From Gyrodactylus bullatarudis (Eukaryota > Platyhelminthes > Monogenea > Gyrodactylidea > Gyrodactylidae): 64,000 bases of DNA. Below the pieces are notes generated by a model. It ran no database searches, had not been told where the DNA came from, and was given only the letters and a program-made list of their open reading frames with translations. A program made the translations under genes and the position numbers. Where the stretch lies: the NCBI GenBank assembly GCA_012064415.1, contig SSNU01000069.1, forward strand, positions 111,408 to 175,407, given 5' to 3'. Positions 1 to 12,120 of the stretch are shown here, piece by piece; position 1 is the stretch's first letter, and each line of letters opens with the position of its first letter.

Positions 1-2007
1 AGGGAATTGACGGAGTTATGGCTTACCAAGATGATATTATCGTTGGCGGAAACAATGCAGATGAACATGATCAACGGTATCAAGCGGTACTTGATCGTCT
101 TAAGAAATATAATTTCAAAATAAATGAGGCCAAACTTCAATATCGGAAAGCTAGAGTCAAGTATCTAGGCTTTGAGCTCTCAAATGGCTGCATTTTTCCA
201 GATCCTGAAAGAATACAGCAGTTTGCTCAAATTTCTGCTCCCAGTGACAAAAAGGAGCTCGTGAGTCTTCTGGCAACTTTAAGGTACTATGAGCGTTTTC
301 ACCCTAACTTATCATTGAAAATTGGTCATCTCTATGAGAAAGTCAAACAAGATGGATTCAGTTGGAATCCAGATGATAACGCAATAATCAAACAAGTAAT
401 CTTCACAATGAGTAAAAACTTCCTTACTGGCTACGACATAAATAAGCCCTTGTATCTTGCTACTGATGCTTCCGCAAAAGGAATTGGTTATCTGTTGTCT
501 CATGACCCTGATTGTAAGGAGATCATTATGGCTGGCAGTAGGTTGTTAAAGCCTGCAGAGAGAGGTTATTCAGTTATTGAAAGAGAAGGTCTAGCCGTTG
601 TGGAAGGTGTGCAGTTTTTTCATCGTTTTGTGGCCGGCCGTGAATTTTCCGTGCTCACTGATCATCGATCGTTGGTTTTTATCCTGAATCAGCTTAAAGG
701 CGAGTCTACCAGGTCTTACCGCCTGCAAAGATGGACACATATCTTGAGCAACTACAACTTCAAGATTCAACATGTTAAAGGATCTTCACTGAAATGGCCT
801 GCTTTCAAGATTGACAACAGTCTCAGAGTCCACTGCTTTGACGGAAGTTCTGCCTGCGATTGATGAGTCAGTCTGCCTAGTGAATGATTTTCTGGACGAT
901 CCGACCCTCTTGGACTTGTTTGCCAGATCCAAGGATGAAATCTACGTAAAGGTAAAACGGTATGTCTCTCATGGTTGGCCAGTTAATGTTCTTGCCAAAA
1001 TACGTCCATATACTGCTGTAAAGTATCAACTGACTGTACAAAATGGTGTTCTATATCGAGGAAATCAGGCTGTTGTGCCTCCGGAATGCAGATCTAAGGT
1101 ACTTGACCTCATCCATGATCAAAATGCACATCTCTTGCATGTCAAAATGAAGCTTAAAATGAGACTATTCTTCTGGTGGCCAAAGGTCAATCAGGACATA
1201 GCGACGTACATAAACAGGTGTAGTGAATGTCAAAAAAATGCTAGGACCAGACACAGCGCTTATCTCAAAAGCTGGCCAGATCCTCAGGACGCTTTCGACA
1301 GGGTGCATATAGATGTTGCTATCTCAAATAGTAAATATTATCTGGTTATTGTCGTTGCCTACTCAAATTGGGTAGATGTGCAGCCGCTTAGTAACTTTAC
1401 AACACAAGCTGTTATCAAAGCACTGCAGCAGGTGTTTAAATATTTCGGTAATCCCTTCCTAATTGTTAGCGATAATGGCACAAATTTTACTTCTAAAGAG
1501 TTCGCTGATTTCTTGGCTGATAGGAAGGTTTTGCACAAGCTCACCCCACCTGGTCACCATCAATCAAATGGTCATGCTGAAGTTTTTGTTGGCGATTTCA
1601 AGTCCTTTATGGAAAAGAATGCCCAGTGTTCAGATCTGGTTCATGCATATGTTGAGAATCACAACAGTTCCCCGGGCTCCAATGGTTGCATTCCAAATGA
1701 CCTGATATTTCTGCGACCCCCACGTACCAAGGTCAGTTCAGATGCCACGGCTCAGCATGGTGTCAGTGTTCCCACAACAGCATTTGTTCGGAGAGAGATC
1801 AATGGTATAGTTCCCTCCAGTGTCAATTCTCAACTTGGTTCCAACACGCTCATAGATGGTCAAGGTCGGTCAGTCCATGTAGCTGATGTGTTTCCTATGA
1901 CTGGTGAGGACGATTTAGTTTCTTCGGACAATTCAGTTGATGAACGTCCTGCACATTCTCAGAGAATCAGAAGAGCCCCACCAGGACTGAATGATTATGT
2001 CACATAA
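1..2007 (+). mobile_element. Ty3/gypsy-type LTR retrotransposon, 3' part of pol (RT end, RNase H, integrase), frameshifted
   Basis: Two overlapping reading frames, 18-863 and 811-2007, encode consecutive pol domains. The first opens inside reverse transcriptase at the catalytic YQDD box and continues into RNase H (motif LATDASAKGIGYLL). The second holds integrase. Its N-terminal zinc-binding pattern is H-x3-H...C-x2-C (the cysteines in CSECQKN). Its catalytic acids are D in VHIDVA, D in SDNGTNFTS and E in SNGHAE. The order RT-RNaseH-IN is that of Ty3/gypsy elements. The frame changes near 790-795, in the RNase H to integrase linker, consistent with a one-base indel, so this copy should not make an intact polyprotein. 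The element runs off the left edge; gag, protease and most of RT are not in the window. Otherwise there are no internal stops, which suggests a fairly young copy. Confidence 0.93.
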
Positions 2008-2022
2008 TCATAATTTATGTGT

Positions 2023-2400
2023 AAAAGAGGGAGATGATTTATATTGACGCTAAAATTATTGTTTGTAATAATATTTAACTTTAAAAGTACTATTGATTTG
2101 TTTAAAATGAAAGATAAAAAAGCAGTTTATTTTGGAGTTCAAAATCAAGTCTTGTCAATCTCACTATCATTAGTCAATCTAAGTTGAATATAAATCAAAC
2201 CTGAAACCCAAAATAAAATTTAGTACAGTAAATATATTTTCATAATTCTCTTGGATCATGGAAATTTTATTCTAGAAAAATATAAGCATTCGATAAAAGT
2301 TTATAATTATAATCAATAACTAATGGTAATTTCCAACTTCCTATGAGAAGACAAAATATTTTGATAGTTCTTATTATTATTAGTTGAATGGTGGTTTCAC
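2023..2400 (+). repeat. Polypurine tract and probable start of the 3' LTR
   Basis: Just after the integrase stop there is a purine run AAAAGAGGGAGA (2023-2034), then TGATTTAT, the expected order of polypurine tract and LTR 5' TG. The sequence after it is AT-rich and non-coding up to the tektin 3' end. I could not place the LTR 3' boundary, because the matching 5' LTR is outside the window. Confidence 0.55.
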
Positions 2401-2426
2401 TAAATTTATTTAATATTATTTTGGTC

Positions 2427-4124
2427 TTATTCATAATCCTCTCCTAAGATACGTCTCTGAGTTGGATAATTTGCCCTTTGCGGCAGAATTTGAGATTTAA
2501 TCTTGAAAAATGTTTGCTTTTTGAACTCAATTTCCTCCTCAAGCCGTACTTGGTCATCGCGCAACTTTTTAAGATTATCTTGCGCCTTTTTCAGTTCATC
2601 TTTTAAGGAAATCACAACATCCTGCAACAGATCAGCCTCAGTGAGCATTCTAAAATTATAAAATACATTTTTATTTATAAATGTAATACAGATCTGTCAG
2701 ATTTATCTGAAAAAGGAATAGCTTTGGCAAGGCTTCAGTGTTTTTACACAGCCCACACTTTCGAATGTAAAAATGTTGCAGTTACTATGACGAATAAGTT
2801 AATATGGGTATGAGCTATAAAGCTGAAAGGCACCCTTAATAAGGGTCCCTTATCCAAAGTCAAAAATTTTAATGATTTATAAACTAAAATACATACTGTT
2901 TGTTAGCATTATCGTCAACCAAGTCATTTCCATAGCGTTTCTCTCTGATATGAAATCGTGTCTGAACGAGCTTTATTGGATCCGATTTATTTCTCATAGT
3001 ATTCTTCAAATATGTAACATTGAGTTCTTGATTCCTAATTTCATTCATGACCTTACATGGATAAAAAGGTATAACTCAAATAATTATTTGACTAAGTGGA
3101 AATGCAAAAATCTCACCTGTTCAAGACTAGTCTCTAAGCTTAATTTTGCATTATTCATTTCATTCATTCGTGCTCCAATAGCAACATCCACTTGTTCAGA
3201 ACATTTCTTTAAATTTCTGGCAATATCGTTTATTAAATTCTCTATTTCGACCCGCAAATCTTCGGAGTTTTTTGTATAACTTGGTGCTAATTTTATATTA
3301 CGGTTCACTCGATCTTGCCACTCTTCTAAAGTTAGATAGTCGCTCAGAGTTTTTTTGTAATGTTCATAGTACTGCTTATTCGCATCGCCCACTGTAAGGG
3401 CCTCTGCCATTCTATCAAGCTCGATTGCGTATAGGTTTGAAGAATAATCTTTTTCAAGTTTATTTTTCAATTCGTGATTTGCATCGTTTTGTCTAATGAG
3501 ATTTTGAATTGCTCTGTCGATTAAATTTCTTGACTCAATTATGCATTCCTTCTCCTAATTTTTATTAATTTATAATTAAAAATAATAATGTTATTACTTA
3601 AAAGTAAATTGTTGAATATATATATATACTTGTAAAAGTTTGAACAACAGGTCATCGTCAACATTTTCAGATTCAACTCTTGTTTTCAAAATTTTGAACA
3701 TGTCTGAATTGATATTTGCAGGAATTTCCATAATATTACATAGACTCTCAGATCTTTTTTTAAGGATCGCGTTTTTATCAATTTGTTCAATGATATTCTG
3801 TACTCCGCTCACAATATCATTCTGAACATTTTTACAGTCCGCGATTCTTTTACGAAGCTCTTCACTTGTTAAATTTTCAGCAGATTTTATTTCTCGATTT
3901 TGACTCAATATATTTGTTTTGGAATCATTCCAATCTCTAAGACTTTTTTCGTTATCAATTCTAATCTCCTCTGATATTTTATTTAGATCGTCATACCAAT
4001 CTCTAGTTGTTCTATTCCTTTTAATGGTGCAAAATTCTCGAATATCATCCCCTTTAATCTCTTTAATGCCATTTTGGTAATTATTTTCTATCTGATCGAG
4101 CATACAATGTTGTGTAGTGGTCAT
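2427..4124 (-). CDS. Tektin-family protein (ciliary/flagellar microtubule inner protein), 4 exons
   Basis: Predicted exons on the minus strand are 4124-3630, 3554-3117, 3051-2897 and 2649-2427. All join in frame with GT/AG ends and give about 437 residues, the usual tektin size. The protein is almost entirely coiled coil. Exon 2 has the tektin pattern LTLEEWQDRVNRNI, LRVEIENLINDIA, then an R-x-NE-x-x-NAK-x-x-LE segment. Exon 3 has KLVQTRFHIREKRYGNDL, which aligns with the tektin stretch before and through the signature nonapeptide RPNVELCRD, but here that nonapeptide is strongly altered. Exon 4 matches the tektin C-terminal helix. Tektins line doublet microtubules of cilia and sperm tails. 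The start is the first ATG of the long exon-1 frame, 144 bp from the divergent G-alpha start. I cannot assign a tektin subtype. Confidence 0.85.
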
Positions 4125-4268
4125 CGATAGGAATTAACCAATTTAGTTAAACCAAAAGAAATTAAATTTGTACAAAATATCCCCAAGATAATTTACAAAC
4201 ACATTCAATGTAGACTTAAGTTTTAAAAATTATTTGCGAAAATATGAATTAGATTTTCAAATGGTAAA
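4125..4268. promoter_or_regulatory. Candidate bidirectional promoter between tektin and G-alpha
   Basis: A 144-bp AT-rich gap separates the start codons of two divergent genes, so both promoters and both 5' UTRs must lie here unless upstream non-coding exons exist. I see no convincing TATA box or other named motif. Confidence 0.4.
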
Positions 4269-6508
4269 ATGTCTTGTGTTACGTGCTGTCCATGTGAGAA
4301 GCGCCTTGTTAAATCCACTGAATCAATCAGAAATACTCGTAAAAATAATGAGATAGATAGTTATTTGAAAAAAGAGAGAAAAAGAATTCAAAATAGACAA
4401 ATGATTCTTTTACTTGGTACTGGAGAGAGTGGTAAAAGCACATTTTTGAAACAAATGAAAATTATCAATGGAAAAAGATTTACATTTGAAGAAATGAATC
4501 TCTTTCGTGACACTATTTATGACAACATTTACAAAGGAATCTTATTTTTGTTAGAAGTAAGTCAAAAGTTCATAACCGGTTTTGTAACATACTAGAATTT
4601 TATCACATAACTCAATTTTTCATCTTGTAGATAATCCATTGACTCATTTTTATTTCTTTAAATACAATTCATTTATTTATTCATTATTCGTTATGTATGT
4701 AATTTACATAACGGTTCACTAATAAGCCGTTTAGTGTCACAAATTATGAATGAATCTGCATAAAAAACGATATTTTCTTAAGATCAGAGAAACTCTTGAT
4801 ATTAATTGGAGTGAGCCAAGTGAAGACGCAGTGAGATCAGCCTTTTTCCTCGAGAACCATTACAAGGAAACTGTACAGATTCGAATTAGTAGAAAAAAAC
4901 ATGGAGAGTTAATGTGGTCTGAGAAAGAATTTCTGGTTCTTGTTGATCATTTTAATGAAATTTGGAACAATAAAGCTATACAAGATGCATTTAACTTACG
5001 CTCAAAGATGCTCACTGAGAGTTTTGTAAGTTTTTTACTTTCATTTATTTGATCCTGAATGCACTGTAAACTAAAAGACTAATGTATTTTAGTAATTTTG
5101 CATTTCCGTATATTCATTTAGTATAAATGTATTTAAGAGAATCTTGTTTGAAAAATTTTGATAAAAGCATTAGTTATCTGGTACAAAAACTTTATTGTAG
5201 GTTGACAACTTGTCAATAGAGTTGTAACGAATTCTAAACGCAGGCCTTTTCTTATCTGTAACAGGTTTAGATTTGTATAGTTACTTGAGAAACTTATTAA
5301 AAGATTATTCATATCTTTGATAACTCAATATTAGTATAGAATTTGTTCATAGAAAATTTCAGCAACATTTAGATTACCTCCAAACAAAACATTGAAAATT
5401 TAGACAATAAATTTCAAAAACAAGATTGACAAGTTGTCAATGAAAAGTTAATTGAATTAACTTAATTCTGAATCTTAATAGTGGGGGGGGGTGCGACAAG
5501 GACTTGTCGAGGAGGATAGTGCTCAATCTTTTTTTAGGGTCTTTCCCTTAGGGTTGTTAAATAGAATTATTCAAAATGAGTGAATATGCAAGCTAATGAA
5601 TAACATAGATTTTTCGAAATTCAATAAAAGATTCTATAATAAATTTATACAAATTTCATTTCCAGAGTGAAAACATACGATACTATTTGAACAGATTGAA
5701 TTTTATTGCTATTAAAAATTACAAACCTACAAATGAAGATATTGTATGGTCAAGGAAACCTACTGAAGCTATAATCGAGGAGGAAATAGCCTTGTATGGA
5801 ACTAACCTTGTCTTCATAGACGTTGGTGGCCAAACAAAAGAACGACACAAGTGGTGTCACTTTTTCTCCAATATGAATTCAGTTCTCTTTCTTGTTGCAT
5901 CTAGTCATTTCGATGAATACTACCAGGATAGAGTTACCAAAGCCTTTAGAAATAAATTATTCGAAGCTCTTGTTGTCTTCCAAGGTCTTATCAATCACAC
6001 CGCCTTTCGTAACGTATCAATAATACTCTTTTTTAACAAAACAGATATTCTCAAAGAAAAGGTTGCAAAAGAAATAGATATATTTAACATCCACGAATTC
6101 AGACGTTTTCGACCCAAGTATAACCCAAAAAAGTTGGAGAGTGTACAAAGTTTTCTAGTGGACCTTTTTGCAAGTTGTATCGACCAGACTGCATTAAATT
6201 TTAATAATTTTTTCCAAAATCAAAATCAGATAGAAGTTGACGATGAGAAAAAGAGATCTTCACTTTCTGCCAGATCATCTCATAGACAAATAAAAAATCG
6301 AAGTTCAAGTGATGGAGTAAGATCGGATAATTGCATAAATCGAGAGGCCAGTTTTGATCTAAAATATTTCAATGCAAACAATCACTCCAAACGAACAATT
6401 TACAAGCATTTTACCACGGCTGTAGACAGACAAAATATTGAAACTGTTTTCAACGCTATGCAGGATACTGTACTCCAAAATAACTTGAGAAGAATAATGT
6501 TGCATTAG
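4269..6508 (+). CDS. Heterotrimeric G-protein alpha subunit, G12/13 class, 3 exons, with an extra Ser-rich insert
   Basis: Exons 4269-4556, 4783-5025 and 5666-6508 join in phase 0 and encode about 457 residues. The P-loop is GTGESGKST (from residue 50). Switch I is WSRKPTEAI, keeping the catalytic Arg (residue 207). Switch II is DVGGQTKERHKW with the catalytic Gln (residue 233). Then follow FFNKTD and the HFTTAVD box. The segment SSHFDEYYQDR and the C-terminus RRIMLH resemble vertebrate G-alpha-12/13 and fly concertina rather than Gi, Gq or Gs. There is no Gly2; cysteines at positions 3, 6, 7 and 9 suggest membrane anchoring by palmitoylation, as is usual for this class. Typical members have about 380 residues. 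The excess is mostly a Ser/Arg/Asn-rich insert (about residues 347-415) between the last helix and HFTTAVD. An AATAAA signal lies at 6614-6619. Confidence 0.93.
5202..5509. repeat. Three short perfect palindromes in the second G-alpha intron
   Basis: TTGACAACTTGTCAA (5202-5216), TTGACAAGTTGTCAA (5426-5440) and CGACAAGGACTTGTCG (5494-5509) share a GACAAG/CTTGTC core. The first two differ only in the central base and are reverse complements of each other. A G8-9 run lies just before the third. They may be ends of a small mobile element or protein-binding sites. Confidence 0.45.
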
Positions 6509-6922
6509 GGTTTTAACCTTTTATCTCTGTATGAAAAAAATGGTATTTATTTTTTAGATTGCTTATAATCTTTTTGTATTTATTGATTTTTAGTTTTACT
6601 GTTTGAATATTCTAATAAAAATCTTATTTCCAATCGAAATTTTGCATATAAACAATTTGTAAAATTGTCTAAAAGATTCTATGAATCAATATAATACAAC
6701 ATAGATCACAGAAGATATTTATATTTCAAATACCTTATTAAAAATTTCAATTAAGTATTATTCTTTAATACATTATTAATAATACTTATAATTACATTAA
6801 TGGCTAATTGTAACTGTTAATTAAAATTACCAATTTGAATAGAATTTTCGCATTTTTCAAATTTTAAACACAAATTATTTTCCGAATTTATAAATTGTTA
6901 AAGTTATCAGATATTACGAAAA

Positions 6923-8000
6923 ATGGGCATAGATTCAGATTCAGATTTCATTATATATCAAAAGAGGTTTTCCGATGAAGATATTGATGAACTTATTGAT
7001 TATATAGAACAGTACCTTTTTTTATTATTTTTTTAGAAATCCTGAACTTACTTGCAAAGATATAATACGAAATTATTGTCTCATCAAAACTATTCCTGAA
7101 GATACAGTATTTAATCTCTTCCAAGAGGTCATGATAATGGACTATTCCGGTATTTTTAACAAGCAAAAGAAGAATGATAGTAAACCTTTCTCTCTAGAAG
7201 TAAATTATTTATAATAAATTTAGATGGTGCTTAATTTATTTCATGTTTATTTCGGGGGTCTGGATCCTGACAAAGTTAATGACAAGTTTTCTAAAGACTT
7301 CACTAAATATCCGTTTCGAGCTCTTGAAAATTCACTTAAATACAACCGATTTCATTTTGATCCCAGCCTCAAGGATATTTTAGAAGATGATTTTAATCTT
7401 CTTGAAAATTTAGTTGATCATTTGTTAAGTCGCCCAATTGTTCAAGCCCAAGTCCAACAATTAAATGAAGGAGTTATTAGAAAAGCTGCAACCGTTCTCG
7501 CTATTTTTTTGATTTCTCAATCTTGCTACAAGTCACTTAAAGAGTTGAATGAGATTGATTTGCCTGAATCTGTATCTAGAGCAACAAGAGATAAATTCGT
7601 TTACAACTTGTGCCATACATTAAGTGAAGATTTCCAATGCTCAGATGATATAATTGAAGATCTGAAAAAATGTTTCATTGATCCCCTAAGTGTGCGTGAA
7701 ATGGATGGCTTAATCAAAAATATTCATACTGAAATAGAAATATTTTTCAAGGAATCACTCAAATTCCAAGGAAATCATAAAGCTCCTGTTTACAAGAGGT
7801 ATGCTGGTTCACTAATTCTCTTATAATTTTATTCTTTAGAGAGACAAACAAAGGACCCGATTTTGTTAGAAAGTTCAAAAAAGTAGAAGATGATAAAATT
7901 GACTATTCCAAGGTTAGTTTGTCCTCATTTTTACTTTTGATAAATTTCAAAAATTAAATCTGAATCTTTATTCTAGTTTATGCGTACCTCTTACAAGTAG
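6923..8000 (+). CDS. Unrecognised 307-residue helical protein, 5 exons with very short introns
   Basis: Exons 6923-7011, 7037-7199, 7224-7798, 7840-7912 and 7977-8000 join in frame through GT/AG introns of 25, 24, 41 and 64 nt and end at a TAG. The product starts MGIDSDSDF and ends RTSYK. It is acidic and predicted mostly helical, with no signal peptide or membrane segment seen. The large third exon carries a conserved-looking core (GLDPDKVNDKF, ENLVDHLLSRPIVQ, IRKAATVLAIFLISQ). I do not recognise the family. The short exon 1 (29 codons) and the last exon (7 codons plus stop) are the least certain parts, but the frame would stay closed at the introns without splicing, which supports the model. 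The gene follows G-alpha on the same strand (about 415 bp gap) and converges on Gli. Confidence 0.72.
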
Positions 8001-8265
8001 TGACAATTTGATAGTTATAAACCAATTGATTTATCCAATGATTAATTCATTTACTGCAATAAAAACTTTATTTGATAATTATGCAATTTGACTTTTTCAT
8101 TCTTAATGAATTTACTAAAATCAATGATTGAGTCCACAGTATGGACTTCTCAATAATGGTATTAAAGGTTTTTGTTGAAAAAAATTTACACAAAATTCTT
8201 CTAGTAGTAAATTTATCAGCAATTATTGTATTTGGAACGAGGCGCAATTCACTTTGGTACATTAC

Positions 8266-11200
8266 TCAATAAAAGTTTTCATTAGGATTCATACTGCACA
8301 TTACCATGTTACTTCCTAAACTATCAATATTCGGGATCTCTTCCAATATAGTCTCTATCGTGGGCGATTCTGGACCATTTTGTGATGTTGTCTGATGATG
8401 ATGAGAGGTTGGTGGCTGATAAGTAGTATTCTGGTAACTTGATGCATAAGGGAATGTTGTCGGGTTTAGTCTTGAGGAATGAGGAACAGATTGATTTTCA
8501 CTGTTGTTATTACAATTAGGATTGGAATTAGAAACATAAAAGCCATTGTTATTCAATATTAAGGGATTATTCATGTTATCTGAATTAAGTTCATTCCAGA
8601 CTGAAGTCAGTGAAGTGTACTGCTGAGGCTGAGAGCTGATAGGGAACTGGGTTGATGAAGTTGCCGAAGCAGCTGTCATATACTCAAAGAAGCCTTGATT
8701 GTAATTAGCATTATTATTTGATGGGGTATTATAACCACCGGTGGAATAGGATGAAAAAATTTGACCATTATTCTGTGTGGCTGGTTGAGCTTGACTGGTG
8801 TAGTTTTCACATTCCATAGAATTTCTCAACTGCCAAGAGTCGACTTTATCCTTGAAATAAATTTGACCTGGTTCAGCTGAGGGTGTTGGTGTTACACGAC
8901 TCAAGTGGAATTTCTTTTCTGACATCTTCTTATGAGACTTGTTTAGAATATCTTCCTTCTTTGATATAATACTACTCGTGGAATTAGAGGCGATGCCACT
9001 CTCAATAGCTGTACTTGATGTGTCATTCGATGCCATATCCCATCGATCTAGAATATTTTAGTAAAATATTTTTTCATGTAGTTACTACAAAGTAAACATA
9101 CCATTAGTATTCTGAGAATGATATCCGATAGACTGACTTTCTTCGAATGATTGATTCAATGTAGTCTGTTCTATGTTAGATGCTGACGATGGAGTCGGCG
9201 TATTTTGTCCACTCATCAATCCTACATCGTTGCTCACATCGATTGTGTACTTTTCTTGCAAGTTTGCTTTGATGTTAATCGCAGATGAGTGAAATTGATT
9301 AAAGGTTTGTCTACTGGTACAATTTGTCAACATTTGTAAACCACCTAGGCTATTTTCCATATAACTATAGTTATTCTCTTGATTCAACCCATTCTGATTG
9401 TTGAAGTTGTTACTTGCCTTGAATGGAAAATAAATATTTTTCAAAATTAACTCAAAACGGGCACCCCATTTTTGTTTAGATTCAGATCAATAATTGTGAT
9501 TATTTTAATTTTAACTAAGCCAGGAGGCATTGTCACTTTCTCATTCAATTTTGTGTATTTTTCAAGTAAAAATTAAAAGAATAATTCATGAGAATCTTTG
9601 ATCCAGAGGTACATGTGATGAACTTGTTACTAATATACTACTGTATGTGAATCATGTTTTATTATTATTCAAAGTGATGAATAAATAACATATGCTCAAA
9701 GTAAAACTTAATTTGTCTGCTCTCAGTCCGAGACCCCACCTCTCTTTTTATGCTTGCATATTTTACATGCTCAACTTGCATGGATATTATTCATTTTTAG
9801 TAATTCGAATCAGATGATAATAAAATAAACTAATACATGAGGTTTGCACTTGTGGAGGAAGTTATAGACTGACTAAGAATCATGAAACAAATTCTCATCA
9901 TATAAATATAAGTAATATAAGTAAATATAAGTAATGAAACAAATGTATGTATTTTATATATTGAGTATATTCGGTAGTATCATCTCATGTCAAGTATTTA
10001 TTGAGTTTTCCTAGGATTAAAGTGTCAATTGGGAAAGTTACAATTTCTTTAATTGAATTATGGGAATTTTTCTCAGAGACTAGAAGTAATAAAAAATACA
10101 TTATCCCTTCTAACAGTGAATTGAGACTATTCTTATATTAGTATTATACGATTTTATATTTAGATAGACAAAAGAGATGGAAAATTACCTTGGAGGATTG
10201 AGTAAAATGGCTGAATTGTTGCGAGAACTGATGCTGACTCTGATTGAATTTCTGAGATTTACTTAAATTTGATTTAATCGTATTGAAAATACTCGGATAG
10301 AGTCCATTATCACTTGAGGAAAAACTCATAGCCCCATCATTATACTTCATGTCAGTTTGAATTATAGAATTGCCATCATGTTTACCATAGTTTATCAAAT
10401 TCGGATAGAAAGAATTAGAAGAAGTATTTGTATTGGTCTGATTAATATGGCTGCTATTACCAGTGTTGTTTGAGTAGGAATTTACAAGACTATTTGAGTT
10501 GGATGTACTCATATGCTTAGATTGAGCAATTCGATTTTGTATATCAAGGAGAGAGTTTTGTTTGAGATATTTTTGTCGAATTCTGTGCTCATTCGAGTTG
10601 TTCTTTAGAGCTCTATCACTCCAACTTTCTCCACGATGCTTTTTATTTGCATAGACCTCAGCTCCATGCACAGTTTTTACGTGTTTCCTTAAGGAACTAG
10701 GGTCTGTATAACGTTTGGTACATCCCTCAACCTTGCAGACATATGGCTTGTCTGTGCTATGAGTTCTATTTTGATGTTTAGCTCGATCAGAAGCATTACT
10801 GAAAGCCTTATTACAGCCAGGTATTTCACAAAGGTATGGCTTCTCACCAGTGTGAGATCTTAGATGAGTTTTTAAATTTTCCAGCCTGGAATATCGTTTG
10901 TTACACCCCTGAAACTGTAGTTAGATAAAAAAATTTTTAATAAAAAAGTATAAATAAATCATAAAAATATCAATAAAAATCTTACCAAGCATTCATGGGG
11001 TTTTTCTCCAGTATGACGTCTCATGTGAACAACCAACATATATTGAGCTTTAAAAGGACGACATTCACGAACACAATCCCGCCATTGGCAGACAAAGTTT
11101 TTCTTACAATTTGGAATATGCTCAGATGATAAGTGCTTGAGGATAAAGAAAATGAGTTATTTTCGATTAAATCAATCAACTAACTAACTCTGACAAGTTC

Positions 11201-12120
11201 ATCTTGCGTTGCAAAATGAAAATTACATGTGCCCCACCGGCAATTGGTCTCAATAAAATCAGGATCTCCCTCTTGTGGGCCATGTTCTTCATCATCAACA
11301 CAAATTTGGCTGGCTCTGTACGAGGGAATATTTTGATTAACTGATTTTAATGTGGAACTAGAATCTTCCATAACAGCTGGAAGTGGATTTTGATGGAGTT
11401 GCAATCTTAGAGATTGTGTTTCAGTAGTGTAAGGAAAAACTTTATTGTAAAATATAGGAGAATTATTTAATTCTCCTTCTGGCGGAGATGGAGTTGAAGT
11501 GCTCAGACAAGCTCCGGGCTCTGGAATCTTTTGAAACTCCATATTTTGAATAGGATTAATCTGAGCTTGGATATTAGATGATTTTGAAGTTTTGTTGAGA
11601 TCCTCAAGAGCTGAATTCATTGCAAGAGCTGCATAAGCAAATGAGGTTAATTTTGACTGCGCTTGGAAATCATTCAATTGACGATCCGATGTGGTTGGAC
11701 TCACGCCAAGTGATGCTAATTTAACAATAGACATTTAAAGTCTTAACAATCTTCAATTTCATTAAAATTACCTGCTGATAAATGTCCATAAGAGCCTGTG
11801 GTTGTTTCAGAAGTGAAACTATTCTTTCCCATAATTAGAGTATTTTCCCTTGATCTAGTGATATTTAATATTGCAAAAGGATCATGTATGGTAGACTGGC
11901 TATGAGGTCGTCTTGACGAAATTGTGGATTTCATTTGTTCTCGGCGCAGGAAGTAAGCTGTTGAAGCACTGTTCGACTGACCGATTCGGTGCATTTTTGA
12001 AGCATCCCAGGAATGTTGAGGTAAATTCTGATTCATCATGAGTGATCGTTGTAACGAGTTGAACATAGCTGCAGCTTTAGCTAGGATCATCTCGGACTGT
12101 TTGTCTATGGAGTAATCCAT
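8266..12120 (-). CDS. Gli / cubitus interruptus-type zinc-finger transcription factor, 6 mapped exons
   Basis: Minus-strand exons are 12120-11772, 11715-11189, 11135-10986, 10914-10189, 9417-9102 and 9047-8266, all in frame, giving 949 residues from the ATG at 12120. Exon 1 ends with GSYGHLSA, the conserved Gli block ahead of the fingers. Five C2H2 fingers follow across exons 2-4: CRWGTC...HLSSEH, CQWRDC...HMRRH, CLFQGC...HLRSH, CEIPGC...HQNRTH and CKVEGC...HVKTVH. Linkers HTGEKP and the words [25 protein letters not shown] and TDPSSLRKH are diagnostic of Gli. Fingers 4-5 contact the target DNA in known members. The tail is Asn/Ser/Gln-rich and ends with an acidic segment and SNMVMCSM, resembling the Gli activation region. 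Gli proteins are nuclear effectors of Hedgehog signalling. A further 5' exon probably lies at 16,468-16,735; an exon joining it to 12120 was not found. Confidence 0.95.
9418..10188 (-). other. Gli intron, 771 bp, no gene seen
   Basis: AT-rich intron between the exon ending at 10189 and the exon beginning at 9417. It holds a short imperfect TATAAGTAA-type tandem at about 9,900-9,935 and nothing else I can name. Confidence 0.6.

Noticed and set aside
7012..7036. Reading the unknown gene as a single-exon frame starting at 7224
   Set aside because: The upstream exons 6923-7011 and 7037-7199 join it in perfect phase with good splice words and give a sensible acidic N-terminus.
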